64,000 nt of DNA from Arachnopeziza araneosa (taxonomy: Eukaryota > Ascomycota > Leotiomycetes > Helotiales > Arachnopezizaceae). The DNA is taken from the NCBI GenBank assembly GCA_003988855.1, contig QYAI01000030.1, positions 1 through 64,000 of the forward strand, written 5' to 3'. The notes beneath the pieces were generated by a model. That model was given only the letters and a program-made list of their open reading frames with translations, had not been told where the DNA came from and ran no database searches. The position numbers and the translations under genes are program-made. Of this stretch, positions 23,698 through 34,209 are shown piece after piece. The stretch's first letter is position 1. Each line of letters opens with the position of its first letter.

Positions 23698-24491
23698 TTA
23701 ATCAATGACCGGCTGAACCACAATATTGTCAAAATCCCACGACCCTTTCCCCTGGGTCGTCCAAAACGCAATGTTAAAATGGCTCCTCTCTACCTTTGCC
23801 ACGAAACTAAAGGTGTAGTGTTTCCACCCGGTGAAGTTCGACCTGAGTTTCAGAAAGTACCCTTGGTCGTCTTCGATGTACATGTTCAGGAAGCCGCCAT
23901 CGCCTCCGAAGTGGTGGTCGAAATCGATCGAGTAGTTTTTTCCTACGACGGTGTCCATGTGCTGAGAGAGTGTCGCGCCGAATGGCCAGCCCATGTTGTT
24001 TACCGGCGTGGTCAGTTCCAACATGTATTTTCCTGGGGAGCCAATCGTGTCGGTGGAATGAGGGGTGGTAACTTTGTAGTTGGCGCCGTCATCCTGGGTG
24101 GAGGAGATGTACCACGATGAGTCGGTTCCAGTCTCAAAATCACCATTGATGAGAAGGTTAGCTGAACTTGGTGTGGCCGATGGCTTGGTCACAGTGGTAA
24201 ATTTGGTGGTGGTGGTAGATTTGAATATCGTTGATGTGGTGGTGACCACAGGCGATTTGGAAGTCGTCGTAGCCTTGCGTGAGCTAGAAGATGATACTGA
24301 AGTAGAATCTAGTTAGTCTTGCCTCAGCAACGTAGGTAAGACTTGCGAGTTTTGGTTGAAGAACCAGGTGACGTTGTCTTCTTAATCACAGATGATGTAG
24401 TGGCAGAAACGGCTCTTGGAATAATATGGGCAGACGCGAAAATACTCAAGTACAGCACTAAAAGAGCGGATAGCATCGAGAACTGTGCCAT
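23698..24491 (-). CDS. Secreted protein with carbohydrate-binding-like domain
   Basis: Two exons on minus, 24491-24347 and 24296-23698, give 247 residues. Residues 1-21 are a signal peptide (MLSALLVLYLSIFASAH). A Thr/Ser/Lys-rich linker (about 30-85) is typical of O-mannosylated fungal spacers. The C-terminal domain starts NLLINGDFETGTDSSWY and includes MLELTTP, SIDFDHHF and WDFDNIVVQP. This is the pattern of a jelly-roll carbohydrate-binding (CBM4/9/CenC-like) domain. It lacks any catalytic domain, so it may bind wall or plant polysaccharide. The intron begins GC (GCAAGT) not GT; only this donor keeps the phase. The opposite strand is also open, but without signal or domain. Confidence 0.75.
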
Positions 24492-25227
24492 AGTGGGCAA
24501 CGAGGACTGCGCCTTATGGATAGCGAGAGGACTAAAACTGGACGAAATAGATTAAGGCGACTTTCCTATATAATATAGAGCTCCGGGTAGGTTAGCTGAC
24601 GCCATGCAATGCCGTTCTCAGCCATGAACTCTGTTTCTTCCTTCTTCCTTCTCTTGATAAACCAAGCAGAAGTCATGGTTAGAGACAGTGTCTCAAAACC
24701 ATTTCCCGGATCGAGCACGGGAAATTTTAATTTACGCCACAATTCAATAACACTTGGCGAGGTAATACTTGGCGAGGTAAATACGGGAGCAGAATACCTC
24801 GCCAAGTATCTGCTTAGCTTCGGCGTCATAAGCAAGCCGTGCGCTGGAACGCTAGGTCGGCACTGGCTCCTCCAAAGGGCATTTCCAAAATATGTCTCGT
24901 CGTCGCAAACGCTTTTAATATGTGCTATTGCTTCACATACAGTCTCAATCAAAGAAATATATGAAACGAAATGTTCGGGGACTTCTGTTCTTAAAGCATA
25001 GCGACATTTTCCTTTCTGCTCTGTATTGCCCTCCTCCCAATTTCAGCTGTCTCGGAAAGGGTTGTGGCGTTCAAATCCCTGCTGCTATGCCGCTGCAGCC
25101 ACATCCAAAACCATGTGAAGGAAGGACCCTGAAGATCGTTCTTGTTATCCACAACATAAAGAAGAAAAGAGTTATCATTGTGAACCATAGAACTTTACAA
25201 ATTTAGATGAAAGGTTTTGATTGTGTA
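24492..25227. other. Gap with a perfect hairpin
   Basis: Both strands have open frames of about 130 codons at 24566-25001, but they are antisense to each other and show no motif. It contains the inverted repeat listed separately. Confidence 0.4.
24752..24809. repeat. Three copies of a 13-15 bp motif forming a perfect hairpin
   Basis: ACTTGGCGAGGTAAT at 24752 is repeated as ATACTTGGCGAGGTA at 24765-24779. An exact reverse complement follows at 24795-24809, with a 15-bp loop between. The perfect 15-bp stem would extrude or fold as RNA. Confidence 0.9.
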
Positions 25228-26153
25228 TTAGTACTCTACCCAGAAATCAAGAGACATTTCCATCCCATCCATCACCACCAAAGCGGGACCTTTCTCATCC
25301 TTCTCCTTTCCTGCCTCCGCCTCACTCCGGAAATATGCTTCTGCCTCATCAGAGTCTGAAAATGCGTTCCACGGGACGAAACGTTTCTTGTACCTAGTTT
25401 CCCAGGACTTGATTCCTATGATTCTCAGTTAACAAATGACCTCAAACATGAAAGAAAAGAGCAATGTAAATATGAGAATACCAATTATACGAAACATATT
25501 TTATTTCTGGTAATATTTTTGGCAAAGGAGCACTTACTTGCATTCTCGGCTGCAATCCACGCTGATTTTGGAAGGCCGCTCAACTCGCGATGACAAGCCT
25601 TGACGCGTGCTCGGCTTTGGCGGCCTATATGATAATGTTTAATTAGCAAAGTTCGACTGTAGTAGCCACAGAAGTGTTTGGACAACTATAGTCTACTTGA
25701 AGATTAAAAGTCTTACGGCGGTGAAGATTCTTTCGAATCAATTCCGGCTTCTCCTCTTCTTTTTCCTTCTCTTTTTTTTCCTCATTCTCCTCATCGACCT
25801 CCTTCTCTTTCTCCTCAACCATCTGCTTCTTGAATTTCTCGGCCCTTTTCTTCGCTTTATTGTACGTCTTCTTTCTCGTCTCCCCCTCTCTCTTCTCCTG
25901 TCTCTTACGCTGGTTCTCTTCTTCCTTTAGCTCACCATACGTCTACAAAAGTACCAATTAGTATACAATTTCTTGTAAGGAGAGAGATGGAAAAAGGCAA
26001 GTAGCACTCGCAAGCATCAAGGTGCTCGGAATCCAGCAAGGAACCAATCAGTCAGGTATGATGCTGCATCATTGCTAGATACATGCAAATGCTAGAGCTC
26101 TGGAAAACCAAATGTAAATAGAAACTTACGCGTTTGAGACGGATCTGGGTCAT
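25228..26153 (-). CDS. Small highly charged protein, four exons (family member A)
   Basis: Four exons on minus, 26153-26130, 25942-25717, 25624-25538 and 25415-25228, give 174 residues with consistent phases (0, 1, 1). Exon 1 codes only eight residues (MTQIRLKR). Exon 2 is almost pure Lys/Glu/Arg, a predicted long helix or coiled coil (TRKKTYNKAKKRAEKFKK, then Glu-Lys runs). Exon 3 has RRRQSRARVKACHRELSGLP and exon 4 IKSWETRYKKRFVPWNAFSD, a segment with the look of a folded domain whose Trp/Phe residues (WNAF, EAEAYF) recall RNase H1-type N-terminal domains, though this is only a guess. Basic patches suggest nuclear location. A decayed copy lies at 32.6-33.0 kb and a relative at 33163. Confidence 0.7.
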
Positions 26154-27565
26154 TGTGGTTAGGAGAGGCTCGGTTTTTTTATGTCAAGGGTCGCTAGAGA
26201 AAGAGATTCTTCAGACGCGAAATTTTGTTTACATTGGGTACCCAACTTATTCTCACTTAGATTTCGACAACACCTCCAGTTTTAAATCCCCGGGAAACAA
26301 TTAAGTTTGAGTTGAAAAGCCATAGATAGATTCTAATAATGCCTTAACTTTAGACATAATCTAACTGTCAGTATCTATTTACTAGAAAAACAATTCCTCT
26401 AGCAGCGTTTTTGATTAGTGTTGCAGCTTAAAGTTTAGACTTAGAATGGCTTTAAACTATTTCAATGTTGAAAGCGCAGCTAATCTTAACTTTAGGATGT
26501 TTGAGTAATGAATGTCAAAGATTAATATCTACAATCAAAAAATAATTTCAGAGCCTCTTGCTCAAGTGATGGCTAGACAATGGGCATTATGAAGTCATTA
26601 TCAAAGCTACATGTGCATCTGGAATTTTGCGATGGAAGAGATACTAATTATTAAATTCAAACTTCCAGTAAATAATTTCTTTAACTAAATTATTTAATAT
26701 CGTGCAATTTAAAGTGAATCTACTAGTACTTTTGGTGGCCTTGCTTGAAATACAAGATCCAACAAGACAATACAAAATTGAATTAAAACTACCCTGTCTG
26801 CTTACAAGCCAGTAAAAAATGAATAGGCAAAAAAATGCCTTATCCCCATGCAAGACCGATTTTCTCAGCCAGGGTGATCAACAGGCGGGGCCTGAAGCCT
26901 CAGTAGTGGAGATTTAACATGCCCATCTTATACCTAAGATCCATGTCAAAGCGATCTATGAGGCGGTATGCTACTTTTTTACCACCGCGCGCGACCACTG
27001 CGCCACGAGACAACGAATGGCAAACCCAATTTATCTTAATGAAGATTATAAACAACCTATCCGAGAGGGGGCGGGACGATTTCCACACCGCCCATGCGGT
27101 TTATCCGACCAGGGGCTTATTCAAGTATGCAAACAGTCCTATCTTCTCAATTGTCTACTGATAGGTTCTAGTAGTACCTAAAGCTTCGAGTTGATTTCAG
27201 CTAAGCCAGATATGTGAGAATTGGTCTGTTAAAGAGCGTTTGCTCCATACCTTTGAAAGATAGATTTGCGAGATAGCGATGGCGAATTGCAATGTAGCAT
27301 AGAATTGTCATATCAAGAAGAGCTGTCCGATGCTCCATACCATAGAGTGAGAACTAGACGATTCAAAGTAAACAGGCGCAATTGAAAACACAGTAATGAG
27401 TTAGCTAAAGATGTCGGTTATTAGATACATGTTGCACAATAGTATTTCAGGGATGAAAGCAGTTCTGCTAATGCCCATAAACTAATGGAAGTAGTACGAG
27501 AACAAGTATGCATATTTGTGATTTCTCTAGCATAAACTCATTTCACGTAGACCAAAAGAAAACCG
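26154..27565. other. AT-rich gap of 1.4 kb
   Basis: No supported gene. The segment 26880-27170 is less AT-rich than its surroundings and carries, on minus near 27014-26990, GTGGCGCAGTGGTCGCGCG, a good match to an RNA polymerase III A-box. See findings. Confidence 0.4.
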
Positions 27566-28546
27566 TCACACCAAGACCACAATCTTTCCTCCGGCTCTAT
27601 TCTCTTCCATACAACGGTGAGCTTCAACAATCTCATCTAACTTGAACGTCTTCCCCAACGGGACTTTCATAGCTCCATCCGCAATCAAGTTCGCGAGTTC
27701 GTTCAACGGCGTCGCCATGACATCTTCAGGACCACCAGCATAAACAGTCAGACAAACAGTGACGGGAATGGAACCCATGGGATCGAATGGACCAGGAAAC
27801 TGCCATGCATTTCCCACCATGCCGGTCATACAAACAATTCCGTTCTCTCCGGCACACTGCAACGAGTCTAGCATGGTCGTAGTTCCGACCAATTCAAGAA
27901 TTTTGTCAAACTTCTTTCCCTTTCCTACCTCTTCAGCAATACTTCCAGTATCGATAATCACTTGGTCCACACCATACGAAGTCAACAGCTCCTTCCGATC
28001 CTCCCTCCTCGTCGTAGCCGCCACAAATGCACCATGATGTTTAGCAATTCCCGCAGCCGCAAGGCCCACCGACGTTGAGCCACCTCTGATCAACAATCTG
28101 TCTCCCTTGATCAACCTCAGCGCTCGGAATAGCGACCCCCAAGCCGTCTGCATCATTTCCGGCAGAGCACCCATGGTGGACCAATCAAGCTTCCGCTCGA
28201 TCTTCTGCACCTGAGCCGCCGGAACGACCGTAAACTCAGCATAGCTCCCATCAAAAGCCCGCCCCATACCACCCATCGCCGTAGCAACCACGTCGCCTTT
28301 CCGAAACTCGCCACCAGGAGCATCCTCCACGACGCCCGTGGCTTCGATGCCGAGGATGCGGGGAAACGGGGCGGCGGCACCAGACATGCCCTGGCGCGTG
28401 AAGAGTTCCGAACGGTTGAGCCCGAACGCTTTTACCGCGATGAGGATTTGGCCTTTCTGGGCGCTGGGTACGGGGCGGGTTTCTAGCTTCAGAACGTCGG
28501 CGGCGCCCGCAGTGTGGATTACAACGGCTTTCATAGTAGCGGACAT
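27566..28546 (-). CDS. Quinone oxidoreductase-like MDR dehydrogenase
   Basis: A single exon; the start at 28546 (MSATMKAVVIHTAG) gives 326 residues, the usual length. An upstream in-frame ATG would add a short basic leader that could be a mitochondrial signal. The N-terminal GroES-like part has FGLNRSELFTRQG, ILGIEATGVVEDA and GDVVAT. The Rossmann part has RLLIRGGSTSVGLAAAGIAK, the NADPH-binding loop. The catalytic zinc Cys/His ligands of alcohol dehydrogenases are absent, as in zeta-crystallin/QOR enzymes. It probably reduces quinones or alpha,beta-unsaturated carbonyls with NADPH. The C-terminus ends GKIVVLV. Substrate unknown. Confidence 0.9.
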   Translation of the reverse strand: MSATMKAVVIHTAGAADVLKLETRPVPSAQKGQILIAVKAFGLNRSELFTRQGMSGAAAPFPRILGIEATGVVEDAPGGEFRKGDVVATAMGGMGRAFDGSYAEFTVVPAAQVQKIERKLDWSTMGALPEMMQTAWGSLFRALRLIKGDRLLIRGGSTSVGLAAAGIAKHHGAFVAATTRREDRKELLTSYGVDQVIIDTGSIAEEVGKGKKFDKILELVGTTTMLDSLQCAGENGIVCMTGMVGNAWQFPGPFDPMGSIPVTVCLTVYAGGPEDVMATPLNELANLIADGAMKVPLGKTFKLDEIVEAHRCMEENRAGGKIVVLV

Positions 28547-29117
28547 TCTGGATAGTAAGCTGTAGCGTCTGTGGAAGAGCATATATCGAAACAAGAACTT
28601 GGTTTGAGAAGTGAATTGATGGCGGATCCTTGTCCAAGATATCAATTCTGAACAGCATACTGAGAATGACTCTAACCAGATTGGGGTCGGGTTCGGGATG
28701 ATCACGTGATGTATGAGAGAGTTTGACGTAAAGTGGTGAACTGGCTCAATGTGAATTGTTGACCACTAATTAATTGACCCGAATCAAAACAATATCAAGA
28801 AGGCCTTCGGTTGGATGGCTTCTGCGTATCGATCCAGATCAGGCTCGCGTTCTCTTCAGTCACATGACCGTGCAGCACATCTTTCAGGTTTCTTGAATTC
28901 TTGCATTAACAAGTACGAATAGGAGAGCATAGATAAAGCTCAGATCCTGACTCAAGTTACCACAAAGAGTGGGCGGTAGAGACCGCCCAAGTATAAAGGA
29001 AGAGATTCTGCTTTTCTTCTTCTTCAGTCACTTGAGTTTCTAATACCCAGCAGCGTCAACATATTCGAAACCTGGAAGTTACCTCCTGAGAGAGTTCTGC
29101 AACACCAATACTTAAAC
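28547..29117. other. Divergent intergenic region
   Basis: A 571-bp region between the MDR gene (minus) and the NTF2-like gene (plus). It likely carries both promoters and the 5' UTR of the latter; the palindrome and TATA-like box are listed separately. Confidence 0.5.
28971..28999 (+). promoter_or_regulatory. GC palindrome next to a TATA-like box
   Basis: GGGCGGT-AGAG-ACCGCCC forms a 7-bp stem at 28971-28988. TATAAAGG follows at 28992, about 126 bp before the split start codon of the NTF2-like gene. It may be a binding site for a dimeric regulator; inferred from sequence only. Confidence 0.4.
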
Positions 29118-29568
29118 AGTAGGTAGTATTTGTGAGATATCAGCTTCAAGAAACGCCACTAAGCATCCACTAGTGTCGAACGAAGTCGCTGCCATCAAAG
29201 CCACGCTCAAGGGCTACGAAACCGCCCTCAACGAATCCTCCACCTCCTCCGTCCTCTCCCTCTACACCAGTGACGGCGTCTTTATGCCCCAGAGCTTCCC
29301 CACAGCAATCGGCACATCTGCCATAACCGAGGCATACGACAATGTCTTTGGTGCCATCACGCTCTCTGTCAAATTCAATATTCTTGAAGTCGTGCCTATC
29401 TCTGCCGAGTGGGCATTTGCTCGTACTTCATCGGCTGGGAAGACGTTGATCAAGGCTACTGGAGATAAGGTTGCGGAGGCAAACCAGGAATTGTTTGTGC
29501 TGCAGAAGGTTGATGGGACGTGGAAGATTGCAAGATATTCCTTTTCGACTACCAATCCACCGCATTAA
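29118..29568 (+). CDS. NTF2/SnoaL-like protein with a split start codon
   Basis: The frame from 29174 to TAA at 29568 encodes an NTF2-like (cone-fold) protein beginning SNEVAAIKATLKGYETAL and ending WKIARYSFSTTNPPH. Features are LYTSDGVFMP, then VPISAEWAFARTSSAG, NQELFVLQKVDGTWKI, matching small ketosteroid-isomerase/SnoaL-like proteins (131 residues). No in-frame ATG lies near the start. An acceptor (CCACTAG) at 29171-29173 and a donor (GTAGGT) at 29119 would join the A at 29118 to TG at 29174, making ATG. The intron would be 55 bp with ACTAAGC as a branch-like site. Function unknown; such proteins range from isomerases to ligand binders. Confidence 0.7.
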
Positions 29569-29810
29569 GTCGATCGATTTCAAAGATATTGTTTGGACAT
29601 GTTGTTGATCTTCCACTGTCGCCGCACTTTCATAAATATTGCACAAGAATAGATAGTTCCAGATGAACCAAGTTGAGAAACCTTTTTCCATCATTTTTCT
29701 ATTCCTTTCCAACTTTTTCATTTCATTTCCATTTCTTACAATTCGTTCCCCGCCTTCCCGTAAAATTCGCTCTTTGGCTTCGCACCTAGGGACTGTTTGA
29801 AACAATCCTC

Positions 29811-31519
29811 CTACTTAGTCATGTCCAAATCGTTTGTTTTTTCTCGGACTTCTTTCCAGAGCTGTTCATGTGTCTTGGCATTCAGCCTCTGATGCCATAT
29901 CGCTACCTGCAAGCTCTTTCTCGCATCATCCCACTCCGCAATCCCTAGATCTTCGACAACCTTTACTAAATGTCCTACGAACCATTTTCGCTCTGGCAAG
30001 CCACTGGCCGCAACCCCTCCTGTGAACAATAGCCAGAGTAGAAGATCGTCACTTGTTCGAGACTTAACTGTTTGGGCGAGGCATGCTTTCATCTTGTGCA
30101 TCAACACATTTACAGCCAGCGAAGAATCGGGCTGTAAACCACGCCAGGGAGTTAGCACATGCAATGCTACTGCGTACCTGCACAAATTTGTCATATTCGC
30201 CACAGTAGATTTTGGCGCTGCTGCGCACTGGTATATAAGAGCTCTGTAGAGAGCTGAGCACATGTACGTCAATATTGACAGACTTTCCTCGACGTTGCTG
30301 TAGGCTAGATGGGTAGTGATTTGCTTGGAGATGATATTGATATCCATAATAATATTTGCAACTTCATTTTCAACGTCTGGAAATCCAGCGTCGAGTTTCG
30401 TTGTGAATTCGTATACTTGGGTAATATCTTGAAGCCAATCAGGACGTGAGTCATCGGAGGTCAATCCTGCTAGTAATTCCAAATCGTCTTCCATTCCAAC
30501 TATAGAACTCCTGAAAGTTTGCTGTCAGACAAAATTTGAACGAAATATATAGAGAGACGTACCATAAAGCCATAATGGCAATAGTGGGGTTCTCTTTTTT
30601 GACAGAATTCCATCCTCCCCGGAGGCTCACCATTCGTTTTAGTCCACCAAGATGCATTTGCACAGCAACTGGATTTTCTCTTTCGTGCTTTAAAGGCAAA
30701 ATATCAGTAGACAATCAAGATTCGCGAAGGAACATACCTCAATCGCGGCAAGTATTGCCACCGCACCGATACTTCCATCAGATATCCCCGTTGCCGAATC
30801 TTGAACTCTTTCTTGGAGAAGGTTGATACATTTCTGACCAATCTCTGATATCAACTTAAGGCGCTGTCGGGGATGAGCTGCGACAGATCGGTGCGCACTG
30901 AGGTACAGAGTACTGTGGAATAATAGCGGATCATCCCAGAGCTGTGGAACGTAGAATTTGGTAACTGCATTCATCTCGGATGCAGGCTGCCATGGGAAAT
31001 TTCGATACACAACATTGGAGAGATCTGAATTGCATTAGTTTTACATTTTGAAAAGTATAATTTCTGCCTGCGCGTAGTTTCTTACAAAATTTCATCAATA
31101 AATCTGCATTTGCCACCGTGGTCTCCGGATGGGTTTGGAACGGATCCATCATGTCAGTACTGATGCCCCTCGCCACCTGTAAAGTTTTCCTTTCCTGTCG
31201 TCGAGAAGGTTCTCCTCCGGAATTTTGGACTTCCTCTGAAGAATCTTTATTCTGGCTAGAACGGCTGCATTTTGGTGGTTGCTCGTCTTCGAACTCGCAC
31301 CTTTCGCAGTTTACGAAATGCCTGGCACAATTTCCACACAGAGGCCTCGTCTCATCGCACTATTACATACTTAGTCATAGATAACAAGCCAGACGGGAGA
31401 AATAAATTAAGCATCCTTACCTTGACTTTGCGCGTCTTGCATGCTTTGCAGCCTTTTTTGCTCTTCTTATGGGATCGTGTGGATACAGGATTGGGCGAGA
31501 AGGATATACTTGAAAACAT
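29811..31519 (-). CDS. Zn2Cys6 fungal transcription factor
   Basis: Five exons on minus, 31519-31421, 31359-31086, 31024-30738, 30687-30563 and 30510-29811, keep phase and give 494 residues. The N-terminal zinc cluster is complete after splicing: Cys24-x2-Cys27-x6-Cys34-x6-Cys41-x2-Cys44-x6-Cys51 with the basic run KKSKKGCKACKTRKVKC. The first intron sits inside the cluster, common in this family. The rest resembles the fungal-specific regulator middle domain (FYVPQLWDDPLLFHSTLYLSAH, HLGGLKRMVSLRGG). It should be a nuclear DNA-binding regulator. The target is unknown; the adjacent NTF2-like and MDR genes are candidates by position only. Confidence 0.92.
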
Positions 31520-32061
31520 CAGGTGGACATACGATAGGATTGATGAGTAAAGATTTTCAGTTGCTGGGGGTGGGGTGTAGGAGGTTGTTGTAAGATTTTG
31601 AACAACGCCCTCACCGCGTTCGGAGCCTAGACTTGCTTACTAAGTCGTCATCATGACTAAGTATTTCAAATGTGACTCAACGGTAGCAGAATCGCCTTGA
31701 ATAACAGTGAACATTTTTAGCGTGCGCTACCTTAGCAAAATTGCACAATAATAGTAGTAGGTCTGCAAGGGTTAGTCTAATAGAATACGTCGATTTAGGA
31801 GGCAGCTGCTATGATTATAAAGGTAAAAGGTATTTAAAAAGGTTTACTTTTTGCAATTGTATTTATGTTACTACTTGAATTATAGTACAAATAAAGAAGA
31901 GGAAAGGAGAGGAGACCTCATATCGAAATGAAAACTTTTTAAGCTAGAATCCATCAACAAGATGTAAGTTAAAATCGAAATTGTACTCAAGGATTTGAGA
32001 AGTAAATGTTTTATCGCAACCTGAGCTACCCTGGCTAAGAATATTACCACAAATAACATAT
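31520..32061. other. Upstream region of the Zn2Cys6 gene
   Basis: No supported gene in 540 bp; the proximal part is likely the regulator's promoter. Confidence 0.4.
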
Positions 32062-32202
32062 GTTTCCTCCTCTACCTCCTGCTCCTCCTCCATCCAGTAC
32101 TCCTCCGCCTATGTCTTTACCTCTCCTGCTCTTTTAAACGTCTTAGCCCTCCCTCCATTCTTCCGCCGCGATTCAAGCCGTTTTGACGGCTTTCTCTTCA
32201 CT
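32062..32202 (-). pseudogene. Decayed copy of the last exon of the 34.2-kb gene
   Basis: Read on minus, this stretch gives KRKPSKRLESRRKNGG and, after a stop, EEYWMEEEQEVEEE. The gene at 34210 (plus) has KKKPSKRAKKRGK and EEYWTEEEQEVEED. At DNA level GGAGGAGTACTGGA and the following GGAGGAGGAGCAGGAGGT are nearly the same in both. The intervening part is missing here and a stop is present, so it is a relic lying in inverted orientation about 2.5 kb away. Confidence 0.6.
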
Positions 32203-32254
32203 GTTTGACATTGAACGTTAGCTGCAAAAACTAAATAGCATGGAATAGTATTTA

Positions 32255-32360
32255 GACAATGGAAATGAAGGAGATAGTTCTAGATGTGAATGAGTAGGAA
32301 CGACATTGGAAATAAAGGAGATAAGTCTGGGTGTTGATGAGTGGGAAGGACAATGAAATG
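32255..32360 (+). repeat. 47-bp tandem repeat, about 2.3 copies
   Basis: Units begin GACAATGGAAATGAAGGAG at 32255, GACATTGGAAATAAAGGAG at 32302 and GACAATGAAATG at 32349. Confidence 0.8.
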
Positions 32361-32559
32361 TGGATATTTGAGGCTTCGAACGATAGTCGAGTCCGACAAT
32401 CAACTCAACGGTTCTGAAATCCTTGAAAATAGATCAAGATCGACAATGATATGTACAACTTTGAATTCTCAAGAAGATAGATCGTTTCCACTCCATCACT
32501 AAACCGAGGGCATAGATATGTGGAACGTTCTTTTCAACAACGAAATAACATACTGCAAC

Positions 32560-32960
32560 TCTTGCTTCGAGAGCGACCGGTGGCGAAGTGGATCGCTTTC
32601 TCTTCTGGTTCTGACTCTGACTCTGGCTCTTTTTGTGCTTCGTTTCCCAGGACTTGATTTCTACGACTCTGATCAGCATACAATTGATAATATATGCAAG
32701 TAGATAAGCTTGTTTATCAATGATTGACAAAGTCAGAAGCAATACGACATCTAACTTGATTAATGGAACCTTCCAAGTTCATATGAATGGAATCCAAAGT
32801 TGTTCACAATAGGTAATCTCAAATTCCTCGAAACTTGTGACTGGGAGTAGAAGGTACTTACCTGCATTCTCCGACACAATCTACATCCACTGCGGGAGAC
32901 CACTCAACTCGTTCTTCCTCTCCTTTGTGATTGCTTTATTCTGGCGGTCTATATTTCCAA
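32560..32960 (-). pseudogene. Decayed copy of small charged gene A
   Basis: On minus the last-exon start reads EIKSWETKHKK next to an intact acceptor region, matching IKSWETRYKK of the gene at 25228-26153. Upstream, ERKNELSGLPQ followed by a stop and then SENA with a GTAAG donor matches HRELSGLPKSAWIAAENA. The DNA string TTTCCCAGGACTTGATT is identical in both. The stop at the SAW position and the loss of the C-terminal domain show decay. Confidence 0.7.
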
Positions 32961-33162
32961 GATACTATTATCTGTGATAATATTCAAAATGCTATATTGC
33001 ATTACTTTGTGCTCCATATTGGGAAGATGTGCACTATGAGCCCCACGTGCTCTGTTTCGATTTCTACACGTCTAGCGAATTTGAACAAAGTTTAGGTAAA
33101 CAAAAGCCTTGCGTGCCAAAATACCTTCAACCACAACCACTCATCCCAAGACCTGTGCCACA

Positions 33163-33665
33163 ATGGCAAGCAATCAGACCGATTTCGTAAGTGGCTTCGC
33201 AACTTCTATAGAATAGAATGTCTTTTTACGAATACGATTAGACATTGAGACTACTGTTCTATCATGATTTCTTTTATGGGCCTATCGCTGATATGGTGAA
33301 TAGAACAACAACGGCGAGGAGAAAGAGGAAGAGCAAGAGGAAGAGAAAATCAGTGGAGAATATCTGGGAGATAATATGGATTTGGATGAGGATGAATATG
33401 AAGAAGAGAAACAAGGAGAAAAAGAAGAGGAGAAGGAGAAGCAGAAACCCCGTCGCCGTGAGTTAAATCTACTCATTCCTACCTTTCCATAAATCCTGCT
33501 ACGCCAAGAACCTCCAGCTCAACCTCTTCAAATACTTCGTTACACGTTTGCGTGGGGTTTTCATTCAATGCTAACCGTGATTGTTGTGTAGGCCGCCAAT
33601 CCCGGGCACTTGTTGCTGCCGGCGCTGCGGAACGTTTTTTCGAGCTCCCTTATCGGAGTGTTTAA
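33163..33665 (+). CDS. Small acidic/charged protein, three exons (family member C)
   Basis: Exons 33163-33186, 33304-33457 and 33592-33665 keep phase and give 83 residues. Exon 1 codes eight residues (MASNQTDF), the same 24-bp length and phase as exon 1 of the gene at 26153. Exon 2 is Glu/Lys-rich (NNNGEEKEEEQEEEKISG). Exon 3 begins so that RRRRQSRALV is formed across a phase-1 junction, the same place and motif (RRRQSRARV) as in gene A. The protein then stops after FFELPYRSV. It is probably a shortened or diverged relative; expression is not shown. Low complexity weakens the case for a functional gene. Confidence 0.5.
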
Positions 33666-34209
33666 GTTTTTGTTTCAGCTATGTTTTGTACCACTATATT
33701 CAATGAAGGTATTTACACTTTCATCCAATTGGCAGTAACTGCGGTTGTGTATATTTCTATGATTGTTCCTTTGCCACTCTTATTGCAGCTCAAGTATAAT
33801 TATCTCTTATGGAAGAGAGGCTACTCGAAGCATCGTGGATCGAGCCTATAACCTTACTACCCTTTGTAGATCACCAAACAATCTGTTTACTCTTGAAGTA
33901 GCTTAAGATTTCTTTGTGACATGATCATTAGATAGGGACGAAATCTTGGTTTCTTCTGGTCGTTATAGCTGCATGCTCTATTGGCTGTTACCATGAATCA
34001 GATCCTCAGGATGCTCAAATGGCTCCATTTTCTGCTCTTCCACCGGTTGGAATAACTGATTTTGATTAAATTCAAACGGCGCTCTATTTGCTTCGCTGGA
34101 AACGCGGTTGTGGTAACGTGATTCTCTGAGCTGTCCCAAGAAATCTCGCGACGCGAGAAATTTTCTTCCTTCTGGCACCTTCAAAGATATCAAAATCTCC
34201 ACTGCTAAA

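Noticed and set aside
23629..24316. Plus-strand frames over the secreted protein gene
   Set aside because: Shadows of the minus-strand gene, which has a signal peptide, linker and binding-domain motifs.
24566..25001. 130-codon frames on both strands
   Set aside because: Mutually antisense, no domain; the stretch instead contains a hairpin repeat.
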